Assembly: GCF_900112355.1 (NCBI RefSeq) | Contig: NZ_FOLM01000004.1 | Coordinates: forward strand, 276,881-340,880 | From: Streptomyces aidingensis | Lineage (GTDB): Bacteria > Actinomycetota > Actinomycetes > Streptomycetales > Streptomycetaceae | Length of the DNA stretch: 64,000 nucleotides | Direction of reading: 5' to 3' | Shown: piece after piece, positions 36,147 through 45,518 of the stretch | How the letters are laid out: each line of letters begins with the position of its first letter | Numbering within the stretch: the stretch's first letter is position 1 | Translations under genes and position numbers: made by a program | The notes under the pieces: model-generated | What the model was told of the DNA's origin: nothing | Database searches by the model: none | What the model saw: the letters and a program-made list of their open reading frames with translations, nothing else

Positions 36147-38963
36147 TTGTCCCCGACCAGCGACACCGCGAAGGGCGGACGCCGACTTGTGATCGTCGAG
36201 TCGCCTGCCAAGGCCAAGACGATCAAGGGCTACCTCGGCCCGGGCTATGTGGTCGAGGCCAGCGTCGGGCACATCCGCGACCTGCCGAGCAGCGCCGCCG
36301 AGGTGCCTGCCAAGTACAAGGGCGAGCCGTGGGCCCGGCTCGGGGTCAATGTGGACGCGGGCTTCGCGCCCCTCTATGTCGTCAACAGCGACAAGAAGGA
36401 CCAGGTCAAGAAGCTCAAGGAGCTTCTCGCCGAATCCGACGAGCTCTATCTCGCCACCGACGAGGACCGGGAGGGCGAGGCCATCGCCTGGCATCTCCAG
36501 GAGGTGCTCAAGCCCAAGGTGCCGGTCCGCCGGATGGTCTTCCACGAGATCACCCGGGACGCCATCCAGGCCGCGGTGGCCAATCCGCGGGAGCTGAACC
36601 AGCGGCTGGTGGACGCCCAGGAGACCCGGCGCATCCTGGACCGCCTCTACGGCTTCGAGGTCTCCCCGGTGCTGTGGAAGAAGGTCATGCCCCGGCTGTC
36701 GGCCGGCCGGGTGCAGTCCGTGGCCACCCGGCTGGTGGTGGAGCGGGAGCGGGAACGGATCGCCTTCCGCAGCGCCGAGTACTGGGACCTCACCGGCACC
36801 TTCGCCCGGGACCCGGAACCGGCGGGCGACTCGGGGACCTTCACCGCCCGGCTGGTCACGGTGGACGGCCGGCGCGTCGCCCAGGGCCGCGACTTCGGCC
36901 CGGACGGCCGCCTCAAGAGCGGCAGCACCGGTGTGCTGCACCTGGACGAGCAGGCCGCCCGCGCCCTGGCCGCCGCCCTGGAGCGGACCGCGTTCTCCGT
37001 CCGCTCGGTGGACTCCAAGCCCTACCGCCGCTCCCCCTCGGCACCGTTCCGCACCACCACCCTGCAGCAGGAGGCGTCCCGCAAGCTCGGCATGGGCGCC
37101 AAGAGCACCATGCAGGTGGCCCAGCGGCTGTACGAGAACGGCTTCATCACCTATATGCGGACCGACTCCACCACCCTGTCCGAGACGGCGGTGGCCGCGG
37201 CCCGCGCCCAGGTGACCCAGCTCTACGGCACCGACTATCTGCCGGAGCGGCCCCGCGCCTACGCCGGCAAGGTGAAGAACGCCCAGGAGGCGCACGAGGC
37301 GATCCGCCCCTCCGGCGACCGCTTCCGCACCCCGGCCGAGACCGGGCTGCGCGGCGAGGAGTTCCGTCTCTACGAGCTGATCTGGAAGCGCACCGTGGCC
37401 TCCCAGATGAAGGACGCCACCGGCCAGTCGGTGACCGTCCGGGTGGGCGGGGCCGCCGCCGACGGCCGGGACTGCGAGTTCACCGCCTCCGGCACCATCA
37501 TCACCTTCCACGGCTTCATGAAGGCGTATGTGGAGGGCTCCGACGACCCGGCCGCCGAGCTGGACGACCGCGAGCGGCGGCTGCCGGCCGTGGCCGAGGG
37601 CGACCCGCTGGCCGCCCGCGCCATGGCGGTGGACGGGCACGCCACCAAGCCGCCCGCCCGCTACACCGAGGCCACCCTGGTCAAGGAGCTGGAGGAGCGG
37701 GAGATCGGCCGTCCCTCCACCTACGCCTCGATCATCGGCACCATCCTGGACCGCGGCTATGTCTTCAAGAAGGGCACCGCGCTGGTCCCGTCCTGGCTGT
37801 CGTTCGCCGTGGTCAACCTGCTCAAGCAGCACTTCGGGCAGCTGGTGGACTACGACTTCACCGCCAAGATGGAGGACGACCTGGACCGCATCGCGGCCGG
37901 CGACACCGAGGCCGTGCCCTGGCTGCGCCGCTTCTACTTCGGCGAGGAGGCGAACGGCGGCGACCATCTGGCCGGGCTGAAGGACCTGGTCACCGACCTG
38001 GGCGCGATCGACGCCCGGGAGGTTTCGTCGTTCCCGGTCGGCGACGGGGTGGTGCTGCGGGTCGGCCGCTACGGGCCGTATCTGGAGGCGCCGCCGGAGC
38101 CCGGCGCGGCGCCGGACGCCCCGGCCCGGCGCGCCGATGTGCCCGACGACCTGCCGCCGGACGAGCTCACCATGGAGCGGGCCCAGGAGCTGCTGGCCAG
38201 ACCCACCGGCGAGCGGGAACTGGGCACCGACCCGGCCACCGGCCATCCGATCGTCGCCAAGGACGGCCGCTATGGGCCGTATGTCACCGAGGTGCTGCCC
38301 GAGGACGTGCCGAAGACCGGCAAGAACGCGGTGAAGCCGCGCACCGCCTCGCTGTTCAAGTCCATGACGCCGGACACCGTCACCCTGGAGCAGGCGCTGC
38401 GGCTGCTGTCCCTGCCCCGGGTGGTCGGCACCGACCCGGAGAGCGGCCAGGAGATCACCGCGCAGAACGGCCGCTACGGGCCGTATCTGAAGAAGGGGAC
38501 CGACTCGCGCTCGCTCACCGACGAGGAGCAGATCTTCACGGTGACCCTTCAGGAGGCGCTGGCCATCTACGCCCAGCCCAAGCAGCGGGGGCGGGCGGCG
38601 GCCCGGCCGCCGCTGAAGGAACTGGGCGAGGATCCGGCCACCGGCCGGCCGGTGGTGGTCAAGGACGGCCGCTTCGGCCCGTATGTGACGGACGGCGAGA
38701 CCAACGCCACGCTGCGGCGGGACGACGATCCGCAGACCATCACCCCGGAACGCGGTTTCGAACTGCTCGCCGAGAAGCGGGCCAAGGGGCCGGCGAAGAA
38801 GACCGCGAAGAAGACGGCCGCCAAGAAGACCGCGGCCAAGAAGACGGCCGCGAAGAAGACCGCGGCGAAGAAGACGGCCGCGAAGAAGAGCACGGCCAAG
38901 AAGACCACGGCGAAGAAGACGGCCGCCGAGCCGACGGCGGCGGCCAAGGACCTCTCCGGCTGA
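36147..38963 (+). CDS. topA: DNA topoisomerase I
   Basis: A 938-residue type IA topoisomerase that relaxes negative supercoils. The TOPRIM domain is VIVESPAKAKTI with ATDEDREGE, the active tyrosine is in ITYMRTDS, and three or more C-terminal GRYGPY-type repeats without zinc cysteines follow. The last 60 residues are Lys/Ala/Thr repeats typical of actinobacterial TopA, giving processivity. Start TTG 36147 (MSPTS) matches the known Streptomyces N-terminus; an in-frame ATG far upstream was rejected. Confidence 0.96.
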   Translation: MSPTSDTAKGGRRLVIVESPAKAKTIKGYLGPGYVVEASVGHIRDLPSSAAEVPAKYKGEPWARLGVNVDAGFAPLYVVNSDKKDQVKKLKELLAESDELYLATDEDREGEAIAWHLQEVLKPKVPVRRMVFHEITRDAIQAAVANPRELNQRLVDAQETRRILDRLYGFEVSPVLWKKVMPRLSAGRVQSVATRLVVERERERIAFRSAEYWDLTGTFARDPEPAGDSGTFTARLVTVDGRRVAQGRDFGPDGRLKSGSTGVLHLDEQAARALAAALERTAFSVRSVDSKPYRRSPSAPFRTTTLQQEASRKLGMGAKSTMQVAQRLYENGFITYMRTDSTTLSETAVAAARAQVTQLYGTDYLPERPRAYAGKVKNAQEAHEAIRPSGDRFRTPAETGLRGEEFRLYELIWKRTVASQMKDATGQSVTVRVGGAAADGRDCEFTASGTIITFHGFMKAYVEGSDDPAAELDDRERRLPAVAEGDPLAARAMAVDGHATKPPARYTEATLVKELEEREIGRPSTYASIIGTILDRGYVFKKGTALVPSWLSFAVVNLLKQHFGQLVDYDFTAKMEDDLDRIAAGDTEAVPWLRRFYFGEEANGGDHLAGLKDLVTDLGAIDAREVSSFPVGDGVVLRVGRYGPYLEAPPEPGAAPDAPARRADVPDDLPPDELTMERAQELLARPTGERELGTDPATGHPIVAKDGRYGPYVTEVLPEDVPKTGKNAVKPRTASLFKSMTPDTVTLEQALRLLSLPRVVGTDPESGQEITAQNGRYGPYLKKGTDSRSLTDEEQIFTVTLQEALAIYAQPKQRGRAAARPPLKELGEDPATGRPVVVKDGRFGPYVTDGETNATLRRDDDPQTITPERGFELLAEKRAKGPAKKTAKKTAAKKTAAKKTAAKKTAAKKTAAKKSTAKKTTAKKTAAEPTAAAKDLSG
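38796..38930 (+). repeat. Lys-Thr-Ala-Ala-Lys repeat in the topA tail
   Basis: Imperfect 15-base units alternating AAGAAGACGGCCGCG and AAGAAGACCGCGGCC encode basic repeats at the C-terminus. Alternation of synonymous codons suggests selection at the protein level. Confidence 0.85.
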
Positions 38964-39190
38964 CGCTGACGGGCCCGGGCACGCGCCCCGGTTGGCGGCG
39001 CCCGGCCCCCGCGCGCACGCCCCGCGATGGGCGTGCGCGCCCCGGTGCACATGCGGTGTGCGCGCCGTGAGCGACGTCCCGGCGACGGCGGTGGCACATC
39101 GCCGAAGCGACAAAACACTGGACCCGCAATCTCGCGCGCATGTTCGGGCAAAGTGGCGGACCCCGGGGTGCGGACCGATACGCTGGCCGA

Positions 39191-42100
39191 ATGACGCGAG
39201 CAGAGCAACCTCAGGTTGTCGACCCCACCGCTGGCGCCACCGACGAGACGCTCGCGGCGGACTCCCGGCGGCGGGCGGTACGCGCCCTGCTGCGCGTACC
39301 CGATCTGCGCCGGCTGTGGGAAGCACAGTTCTCCGGCGGCGTGGCCGACGTCGTGGCCACGCTCGCCCTGCTGCTGCTGGCCGTCCAGGCCGCCGCGGCC
39401 GGCGGCGGAGTCTTCGGGGACGACGACCGCGCGTTCTTCCTTGCCCTCACCGTGGCCCTCGCCACCCGCCTGCTGGCCGGCCTGCTGTTCGGCGCCGTCC
39501 TGCTCGGGCCGCTCGCCCGGCTGGTCGCCGGCGAAGGCCCGCTGGACCGCCGCTGGACCATGGTCGGCGCCGACGCGGTCCGGGTGGTGGCGCTGATCGT
39601 CGCCCCGCTGTGGATCGACTGGACCCCGGGCGCCGCCTACGTCTGGATCCTGGTGACCCTCTTCGTCACCGGAGCGGCCGAGCGCCTGTGGGTGATCACC
39701 CGGGACAGCGCCGCCCCCGCGCTGCTGCCACCGCCGCCCCCCGAGGGCGCCGCGGTCCGCCCGCTGCCCGATCACCCCGAGGCGCTGCGCGGCCTGTGGC
39801 TGCGCACCGCGTTCCTCGCCGTGCCGCTGGGCGCCGCCACCCTGGTACTGGCCGGCCTGGTGAGCAATCTGCTGGCCACCGGCCTGGAGTGGTTCGACAC
39901 CCACCAGGCCGCGCTGGCCTCCTATGTGGCGGCCGGCTTCTTCGCCGCCTCCGTCTCCGGCCTGGTCTTCCTCAAGCTGCCGGGCACCGAGACCCCGCGC
40001 CCGCGCTCCCCGCTGGAGGGGCTGCGCCGGCCGTCCGCCGGAACGGCACCGGAGAAAGGCCGCACCGGCGCGGTGCCGCTGCTGGTCACCGGCTGCGCCG
40101 CGCTGGCCGCCGGCATCGCCGCCGGGGTCGCCCTGGCCGTGCCGCACACCCTCTCGCTGGGCGGCGGCCCGGTCTACTACGGACTGCTGGTGCTGGCCCT
40201 GACCGGCGGTGCCGCGCTGGGCATCCGGCTGGCGCACGGCGCGCTGCCCGGGCTGACCAGGCGCCGGCTGCTGGCCGTGACGGTCGCCGTCACCGGGCTC
40301 GGCCTGTTCGCCGTCGGCATCGTCGCCGACCCGGCCACCGTGCTGTTCTGCGCGCTCGCCACCGGCCTCGCCGCCGGCGTCGCCGCCCGCACCGGGCACA
40401 CCCTGCTGGACCAGGAGACCGAGGAATTCCGCCGGGCCCGGCTGACCCAGCATCTGCATGCCGTGCTGCGGGTCGCCATCGCGCTGGCCGCGCTGGCCGG
40501 GCCGCTGCTCGCCGCCCTGATCGGGCACCACCGGGTGGTGCGCGGGGACTTCGTGATCGACCAGGGCGGCGCCGGCTTCGCCCTGATGATCATCGGCGTA
40601 CTGCTGCTGCCGGTCGCCGCGCTGCTGCTGCGCGCCACCGACGACCGGCGCGGCGTGCCGCTGCGCCAGGACCTGCGGCGCTCCTTCGCCGACCCCGAGC
40701 CGGCACTCGCCCCGTCCGACAGCGGGTTCTTCGTGGTGGTCGAGGGCGGGGACGGGGCCGGCAAGACCACCCAGGTGGAGGCACTGGCCGAATGGATAAG
40801 GGCCAAGGGCCACGAGGTCGTCGTCACCCGGGAGCCCGGCGCCACCCCGCTGGGCCAGCGGCTGCGCTCCATCCTGCTGGACGTCTCCTCCGGCGGCCTG
40901 TCCCACCACGCCGAGGCCCTGCTGTACGCCGCCGACCGCGCCGAGCACGTGAACTCGGTGGTCCGGCCCGCGCTGGCCCGCGGCGCCGTGGTGATCAGCG
41001 ACCGCTACATCGACTCGTCCGTCGCCTACCAGGGCGCCGGCCGCGAGCTGTCCGCCACCGAGGTGGCCCGGATCTCCCGCTGGGCCACCGGCGGCCTGGT
41101 CCCGCACCTGACCGTGCTGCTGGACATCTCGCCGGAGACCGCCCGGGAACGCTTCACCGAGGCCCCCGACCGTCTGGAGTCCGAGCCCGGCGAGTTCCAC
41201 CAGCGCGTCCGGGCCGGCTTCCTGGCCCTGGCCGCCGCCGATCCGTCCCGGTATCTGGTGATCGACGCGGGACAGGATCCGGAGTCCGTCACCACGGCCG
41301 CCCGGCACCGGCTCGACCAGATGCTGCCGCTCTCCGACGCCGAGCGCGAAGCCCTGGCGGAAGCCCGCAGGAAGGCCGAGGAGGAGGCCCGGCGGCGTGC
41401 CGAGGAGGAGCGCAAGCGCAAGGAGGAAGAGGAGCGCCGGGAGCGCGAGCGGCAGGCCGAGCTCGCCCGGCTGCGCGCCGAGGAGGAGGCCCGCAGGAAG
41501 GCCGAGGAGGAGGAACGGCGCCGCCGGGAGGCCGAGGAACGCCGCGCCGAGGCCGCCAGGCAGGCCGAGGAGGCCCGCCGCCGCGCCGAGGAGATGCAGC
41601 GCCGGGCCGAGGAGGAGCGGCGTCGGCGGGAGGCCGAGGAACGGGCCCGCCAGGAGGAGGAGGCGCGGCTGCGGCGGCAGGCCGAGGAGGAGGCCAGGCT
41701 GCGCCGGGAGGCCGAGGAGCGGCGCCGGGAGAAGCAGCGCAAGGCCGAGGAGGCCCTGCTGCGGGCCGAGCAGGCCCGGCGCGCCGGCGAGGCGTCCGGG
41801 TCGTCCGGGTCGTCCGGGTCGTCCGGGTCGTCCGGGGCGGCGAACGCGGCCGGCGCGGCGCCGGACGCTTCGGCGCCTCGGGAGGCGGAGACCGCCCCGC
41901 TGCCCAGGGCCACGCGGCCCGGCCAGCAGCCGCCGTCCGCCTCCCCGGACGACGAGACCACCGTCCTGCCCCGCATGAAGAAGGACGGCTCCGGCCCCGA
42001 GGACGAGACGGCCGTCCTGCCCGCGGCCCGCCCGGTGGACGAGACGGCGCGCCTGCCGCGCGCCGAGCGCCCGCCGTGGGCCGAGGAGACCCCGCTGGAC

Positions 42101-42256
42101 GATCTGCCCACTCTCGCCGACGAACTGCTCGGCCCGCGCGAGTACGACGAGCGTGACCCGGGCGGCGCGGACGACGACCCGGGCGCCCCGGGAGACTCCG
42201 GCGACACCGACGGCCGCGGCGGCAGCCGGGGCCGCCGGGGCGGACGCCGCCGCTGA
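39191..42256 (+). CDS. tmk: MFS-like membrane domain fused to thymidylate kinase
   Basis: A 1021-residue fusion. Residues about 25-500 are a 10-12-helix MFS-like domain. Residues about 515-720 are thymidylate kinase (dTMP to dTDP), with P-loop EGGDGAGKTT, VTREPGATPLGQ and DRYIDSSVAYQG. Residues about 720-860 form a charged Glu/Arg/Ala helix, then a Ser-Gly linker and an acidic tail. The fusion is typical of Streptomyces. Why the kinase is membrane-anchored is not known. It precedes holB, as in related genomes. Confidence 0.95.
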   Translation: MTRAEQPQVVDPTAGATDETLAADSRRRAVRALLRVPDLRRLWEAQFSGGVADVVATLALLLLAVQAAAAGGGVFGDDDRAFFLALTVALATRLLAGLLFGAVLLGPLARLVAGEGPLDRRWTMVGADAVRVVALIVAPLWIDWTPGAAYVWILVTLFVTGAAERLWVITRDSAAPALLPPPPPEGAAVRPLPDHPEALRGLWLRTAFLAVPLGAATLVLAGLVSNLLATGLEWFDTHQAALASYVAAGFFAASVSGLVFLKLPGTETPRPRSPLEGLRRPSAGTAPEKGRTGAVPLLVTGCAALAAGIAAGVALAVPHTLSLGGGPVYYGLLVLALTGGAALGIRLAHGALPGLTRRRLLAVTVAVTGLGLFAVGIVADPATVLFCALATGLAAGVAARTGHTLLDQETEEFRRARLTQHLHAVLRVAIALAALAGPLLAALIGHHRVVRGDFVIDQGGAGFALMIIGVLLLPVAALLLRATDDRRGVPLRQDLRRSFADPEPALAPSDSGFFVVVEGGDGAGKTTQVEALAEWIRAKGHEVVVTREPGATPLGQRLRSILLDVSSGGLSHHAEALLYAADRAEHVNSVVRPALARGAVVISDRYIDSSVAYQGAGRELSATEVARISRWATGGLVPHLTVLLDISPETARERFTEAPDRLESEPGEFHQRVRAGFLALAAADPSRYLVIDAGQDPESVTTAARHRLDQMLPLSDAEREALAEARRKAEEEARRRAEEERKRKEEEERRERERQAELARLRAEEEARRKAEEEERRRREAEERRAEAARQAEEARRRAEEMQRRAEEERRRREAEERARQEEEARLRRQAEEEARLRREAEERRREKQRKAEEALLRAEQARRAGEASGSSGSSGSSGSSGAANAAGAAPDASAPREAETAPLPRATRPGQQPPSASPDDETTVLPRMKKDGSGPEDETAVLPAARPVDETARLPRAERPPWAEETPLDDLPTLADELLGPREYDERDPGGADDDPGAPGDSGDTDGRGGSRGRRGGRRR
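41798..41836 (+). repeat. Ser-Ser-Gly repeat in the tmk linker
   Basis: Repeats of TCGTCCGGG (with one G-rich variant) encode a flexible Ser-Ser-Gly linker after the charged helix. Confidence 0.75.
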
Positions 42257-42350
42257 CTGTCGGTGCCGTCCCGCACAATGGATCACCAGCCGGGCACGGA
42301 CGGCGGCACACCACGGGACGGTCACGGCAGGAAGGGCACGGCACACGGCA

Positions 42351-43559
42351 ATGCCAGTCTGGGACGATCTGGTCGGACAGGACCGGGCGGCGGCACAGCT
42401 CGCCGCCGCCGCCCGGCACGCCGACGCCTATGTCACCGCGCACGAGCGCGGCGAGCAGCCCCCGCTCGCCGGCTCCGCCATGACGCACGCCTGGCTGTTC
42501 ACCGGCCCGCCGGGCGCGGGCCGCACCGCCGCCGCGCGGGCCTTCGCCGCCGCCCTGCAGTGCGTCAGCCCGGACCGGGCGCTGGGCGGGCAGCCCGGCT
42601 GCGGCTTCTGCGAGGGCTGCCACACCACCCTGGTCGGCACCCACGCGGACGTCGAGATCATCCGCACCGATCTGCTCTCCATCGGCGTCAAGGACACCCG
42701 TGAGCTGGTCCGCCGGGCCCAGCTCTCCCCGGCCGGCGGGCGCTGGCAGGTGATCGTCCTGGAGGACGCCGACCGGCTCACCGAGGGCGCCGGCAACGTC
42801 CTGCTGAAAGCCGTGGAGGAGCCCGCGCCCCGCACCGTCTGGCTGCTCTGCGCCCCCTCCACGGAGGATGTGCTGCCCACCATCCGCTCCCGCTGCCGCC
42901 TGCTGGCCCTGCGCACCCCGCCCGTGGCGGCCGTGGCGGATGCCCTGGTCCGCCGCGACGGCATCGAGCCGGAGACCGCCGCCGAGGTGGCCCGCGCCAC
43001 CCAGGGCCATCTGGACCGCGCCCGCCGGCTCGCCACCGACGAGCGGGCCCGGGCCCGCCGCACCGCCGTCCTGCGCGTCCCCGAACGCGTCGCCGACATC
43101 GGCGGCTGCCTGCGCGCCGCCCAGGAACTCGTCGACGCCGCCGCCGAGGAAGCCGCCCAGCTCTCCGAGGAGCTCAACGCCCGCGAGACCGAAGACCTCC
43201 GCACGGCCCTCGGCGGCACCGAAGGCAAACGCATGCCGCGCGGCACCGCGGGCCTGATGAAGGACCTCGAAGAACGCCAGAAGCGCCGCGCCACCCGCGC
43301 CCAGCGGGACGCCCTGGACCTGGCCCTCACCGACCTCGCCGCGTTCTACCGCGACGTCCTCGCCCGCCAGTTCGGCACCGCCCCGGCCCTGGCCTCCGGC
43401 GACAGCGCCGCGGCGGTGGAGCGCCTGGCCACCGCCTCCCGCCCCGAACAGACCCTGCGCCGCCTCGAAGCGATCCTCGAATGCCGCCAGGCCCTGGACC
43501 GCAACGTCGCCCCGCTCCTCGCCCTGGAAGCCATGACCCTCACCCTCCGCGCCGCCTGA
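42351..43559 (+). CDS. holB: DNA polymerase III delta prime subunit
   Basis: A 402-residue clamp-loader subunit. It has an AAA+ fold with a degenerate Walker A GPPGAGRTAAA (Arg instead of Lys, as expected for delta prime), a zinc module CGFCEGC with an upstream cysteine, and the SRC motif IRSRCRLL supplying the arginine finger. It acts with DnaX and HolA to load the sliding clamp. ATG 42351 begins MPVWDDLVGQ, the conserved start; GAAGGG lies 15 bases upstream. Confidence 0.94.
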   Translation: MPVWDDLVGQDRAAAQLAAAARHADAYVTAHERGEQPPLAGSAMTHAWLFTGPPGAGRTAAARAFAAALQCVSPDRALGGQPGCGFCEGCHTTLVGTHADVEIIRTDLLSIGVKDTRELVRRAQLSPAGGRWQVIVLEDADRLTEGAGNVLLKAVEEPAPRTVWLLCAPSTEDVLPTIRSRCRLLALRTPPVAAVADALVRRDGIEPETAAEVARATQGHLDRARRLATDERARARRTAVLRVPERVADIGGCLRAAQELVDAAAEEAAQLSEELNARETEDLRTALGGTEGKRMPRGTAGLMKDLEERQKRRATRAQRDALDLALTDLAAFYRDVLARQFGTAPALASGDSAAAVERLATASRPEQTLRRLEAILECRQALDRNVAPLLALEAMTLTLRAA

Positions 43560-43620
43560 CCCCGCCCCCACCTCCGCCCCCGCCCCCGCCCCTCCCTCCT
43601 TCCTCCACGACCGGGAACCC

Positions 43621-45168
43621 ATGGCCACCCCCCACCCAGCACCCCGCCGCCGCACCGCCACCACGCTGGCGGCCCTCACCGCCCTGCTGCTGTCCGGCTG
43701 TTCCGCCCTCGGCAGCGAACGCTCCGAAGGCCCCGCCGCCTCCGGTCCGGGCACCGCCACGGCCGCCCCGGCCGTCTCCGAAAGCCTCCGCCCGTACTAC
43801 GAGCAGGAACTCAACTGGCGCCCCTGCGACGAACCGGGCTTCCAGTGCGCCACCCTCAACGTCCCCCTGGACTACGCGGACATCGACCCGGCCGAAGACC
43901 TCCAGCTCGCCCTGAGCCGCCGCCGCGCCGGCTCCGCGGAGGAGCGCATCGGCTCACTGCTGCTCAACCCGGGCGGCCCCGGTGCCTCCGGCATCGCCTT
44001 CCTCCAGCACGGCGCCGCCGTGGCCTTCCCGTCCGAAGTCCGCGCCGCCTACGACCTGGTCGGCTTCGACCCGCGCGGCACCGGCCGAAGCGAGCCCGTC
44101 GCCTGCATGGACGGCGCCGACATGGACGCCTTCACAGCCACCGACCGCACCCCCGACACCGACGCCGAAATCGACTCGCTGCTCGACGCCTTCACCGCCT
44201 TCGCCGAAAGCTGCCAGGAACGGTCCGGTCGCCTGCTGGAGCACATCTCCACCGAGGAATCCGCCCGCGACCTCGACATCCTGCGCGCCGTGCTGGACGA
44301 CGAGCGGCTCCACTACTACGGCGCCTCCTACGGCACCCTGCTGGGCGCCACCTACGCCGGTCTCTTCCCCGGCCGCGCCGGCCGGCTGGTCCTGGACGCC
44401 GCCGTCGACCCCTCGCTCTCCACCTACGAAACCGACCTCCAGCAGGCCGCCGGCTTCGAGACCGCCCTCACCTCCTTCCTCGCCTCCTGCACCTCTCCCT
44501 GCCCCCTCGCCGCCCCCGACTCCCTCACCACCCTCCTGGCCGAACTCGACGCCGACCCGCTCCCCACCAACGACCCCGACCGCCCGCTCACCGAGTCCCT
44601 CGCCCTCACCGGCGTGGCCATGGCCCTGTACTCGCCCTCCTCCTGGCCCCAGCTCACCACCGCGCTGGCCGCCGCCATCGACGACGGCGACGGCGCCCCC
44701 CTGCTCGCCCTCTCCGACGCCTACCACGACCGCGGCCCGGACGGCAGCTACGGCACCCTGATGTACGCCTTCCCGGCCATCGCCTGCCTGGACCACCCCC
44801 CGGCCCTGGCCGACCCCGAAGCCGTGCAGGCCGCCCTCCCGGACTTCACCGGCGCCTCGCCCACCTTCGGCACCGACTTCGCCTGGTCCACCCTGCTCTG
44901 CGCCTCCTGGCCGGTCCCCTCCGCCCACACCCCGGCCCCCATCACCGCCCCGGACGCCCCGCCGATCCTGGTCCTCGGCACCACCCGCGACCCGGCCACC
45001 CCGCACGCCTGGGCCGAATCCCTCGCCGCCCAGCTGGAAACCGGCGTCCTCCTCACCCACGACGGCGACGGCCACGGCGCCTACCCCGGCACCACCTGCA
45101 TCAACGACGCCGTCAACACCTACCTCCTCACCGGCACCACCCCACCCCCGGACACCACCTGCACCTGA
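43621..45168 (+). CDS. Secreted alpha/beta hydrolase, tripeptidyl-aminopeptidase-like
   Basis: A 515-residue exported lipoprotein with lipobox LLSGCS near residue 27. The peptidase S33-type fold shows NPGGPGASG (oxyanion region), FDPRGTGRS, nucleophile GASYGT, catalytic Asp in TTRDPATP and His in GDGHGAY. This is the SlpD/TAP family of Streptomyces peptidases. Codons are strongly C-ending. It is downstream of holB by 61 bases and probably its own unit. Confidence 0.93.
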   Translation: MATPHPAPRRRTATTLAALTALLLSGCSALGSERSEGPAASGPGTATAAPAVSESLRPYYEQELNWRPCDEPGFQCATLNVPLDYADIDPAEDLQLALSRRRAGSAEERIGSLLLNPGGPGASGIAFLQHGAAVAFPSEVRAAYDLVGFDPRGTGRSEPVACMDGADMDAFTATDRTPDTDAEIDSLLDAFTAFAESCQERSGRLLEHISTEESARDLDILRAVLDDERLHYYGASYGTLLGATYAGLFPGRAGRLVLDAAVDPSLSTYETDLQQAAGFETALTSFLASCTSPCPLAAPDSLTTLLAELDADPLPTNDPDRPLTESLALTGVAMALYSPSSWPQLTTALAAAIDDGDGAPLLALSDAYHDRGPDGSYGTLMYAFPAIACLDHPPALADPEAVQAALPDFTGASPTFGTDFAWSTLLCASWPVPSAHTPAPITAPDAPPILVLGTTRDPATPHAWAESLAAQLETGVLLTHDGDGHGAYPGTTCINDAVNTYLLTGTTPPPDTTCT

Positions 45169-45215
45169 CCCCGACGCACCCCACCCCCCACCCCGTGTAA
45201 ACTGACCACCGCCCC

Positions 45216-45289
45216 GCCGCCTTAGCTCAGTCGGCCAGAGCGACGCACTCGTAATGCGTAGGTCAAGGGTTCGATTCCCTTAGGCGGCT
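45216..45289 (+). tRNA. tRNA-Thr (anticodon CGT)
   Basis: A 74-base cloverleaf: acceptor stem GCCGCCT pairs with AGGCGGC (45282-45288), the anticodon loop CTCGTAA has CGT, and the T-loop is GGTTCGATTCC. CCA is not encoded. tRNA 3' ends are common integration sites, and accessory genes start right after it. Confidence 0.96.
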
Positions 45290-45294
45290 CTCCC

Positions 45295-45329
45295 AAAGGC
45301 CAGGTCAGACCCCCTCTGACCTGGCCTTT
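45295..45329 (+). terminator. Strong terminator after tRNA-Thr
   Basis: A perfect 15-bp stem (45295-45309 with 45315-45329), loop of five C, and 3 T at its end. It begins six bases after the tRNA. Confidence 0.95.
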
Positions 45330-45518
45330 ACCCTTCCCTCCCCCTGACGCCCCCTCACCTCCACTGCTTCCCTCCCCGCCCAAACCCCCAGGGGTGGCCA
45401 AGGGGTGGCCATCGAGCCAGCACCCGTGCACAGGCGTGGCCGAACCGCCTCACGCCCGGTCGCTGTCCGCCATCGCCCTCCTTGTAGACACCCCACAAAA
45501 CACCCGTAGAGTGGCCGC
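45330..45518. other. Region after tRNA terminator, with 10-base repeat
   Basis: About 190 bases without a gene. A GGGGTGGCCA unit is repeated twice near 45392-45412, and a promoter sits at 45482-45512. No second copy of the tRNA 3' end was found by eye. Confidence 0.5.
45482..45512 (+). promoter_or_regulatory. Promoter giving a leaderless transcript
   Basis: TTGTAG (45482-45487) and TAGAGT (45507-45512) with a 19-base spacer resemble a vegetative promoter. Transcription would start about 7 bases later, at or next to GTG 45519, so the mRNA is probably leaderless. Confidence 0.5.

Noticed and set aside
36054..42346. Two minus-strand ORFs (1090 and 1259 codons) over topA and tmk
   Set aside because: They are antisense shadows of topA and tmk with Arg/Gly/Leu-rich low-complexity text.
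45255..45290. Second copy of the tRNA-Thr 3' end (attachment repeat) within the window
   Set aside because: Partial matches such as CGATTCCCAG near 56221 are too short; no convincing repeat was found by eye.
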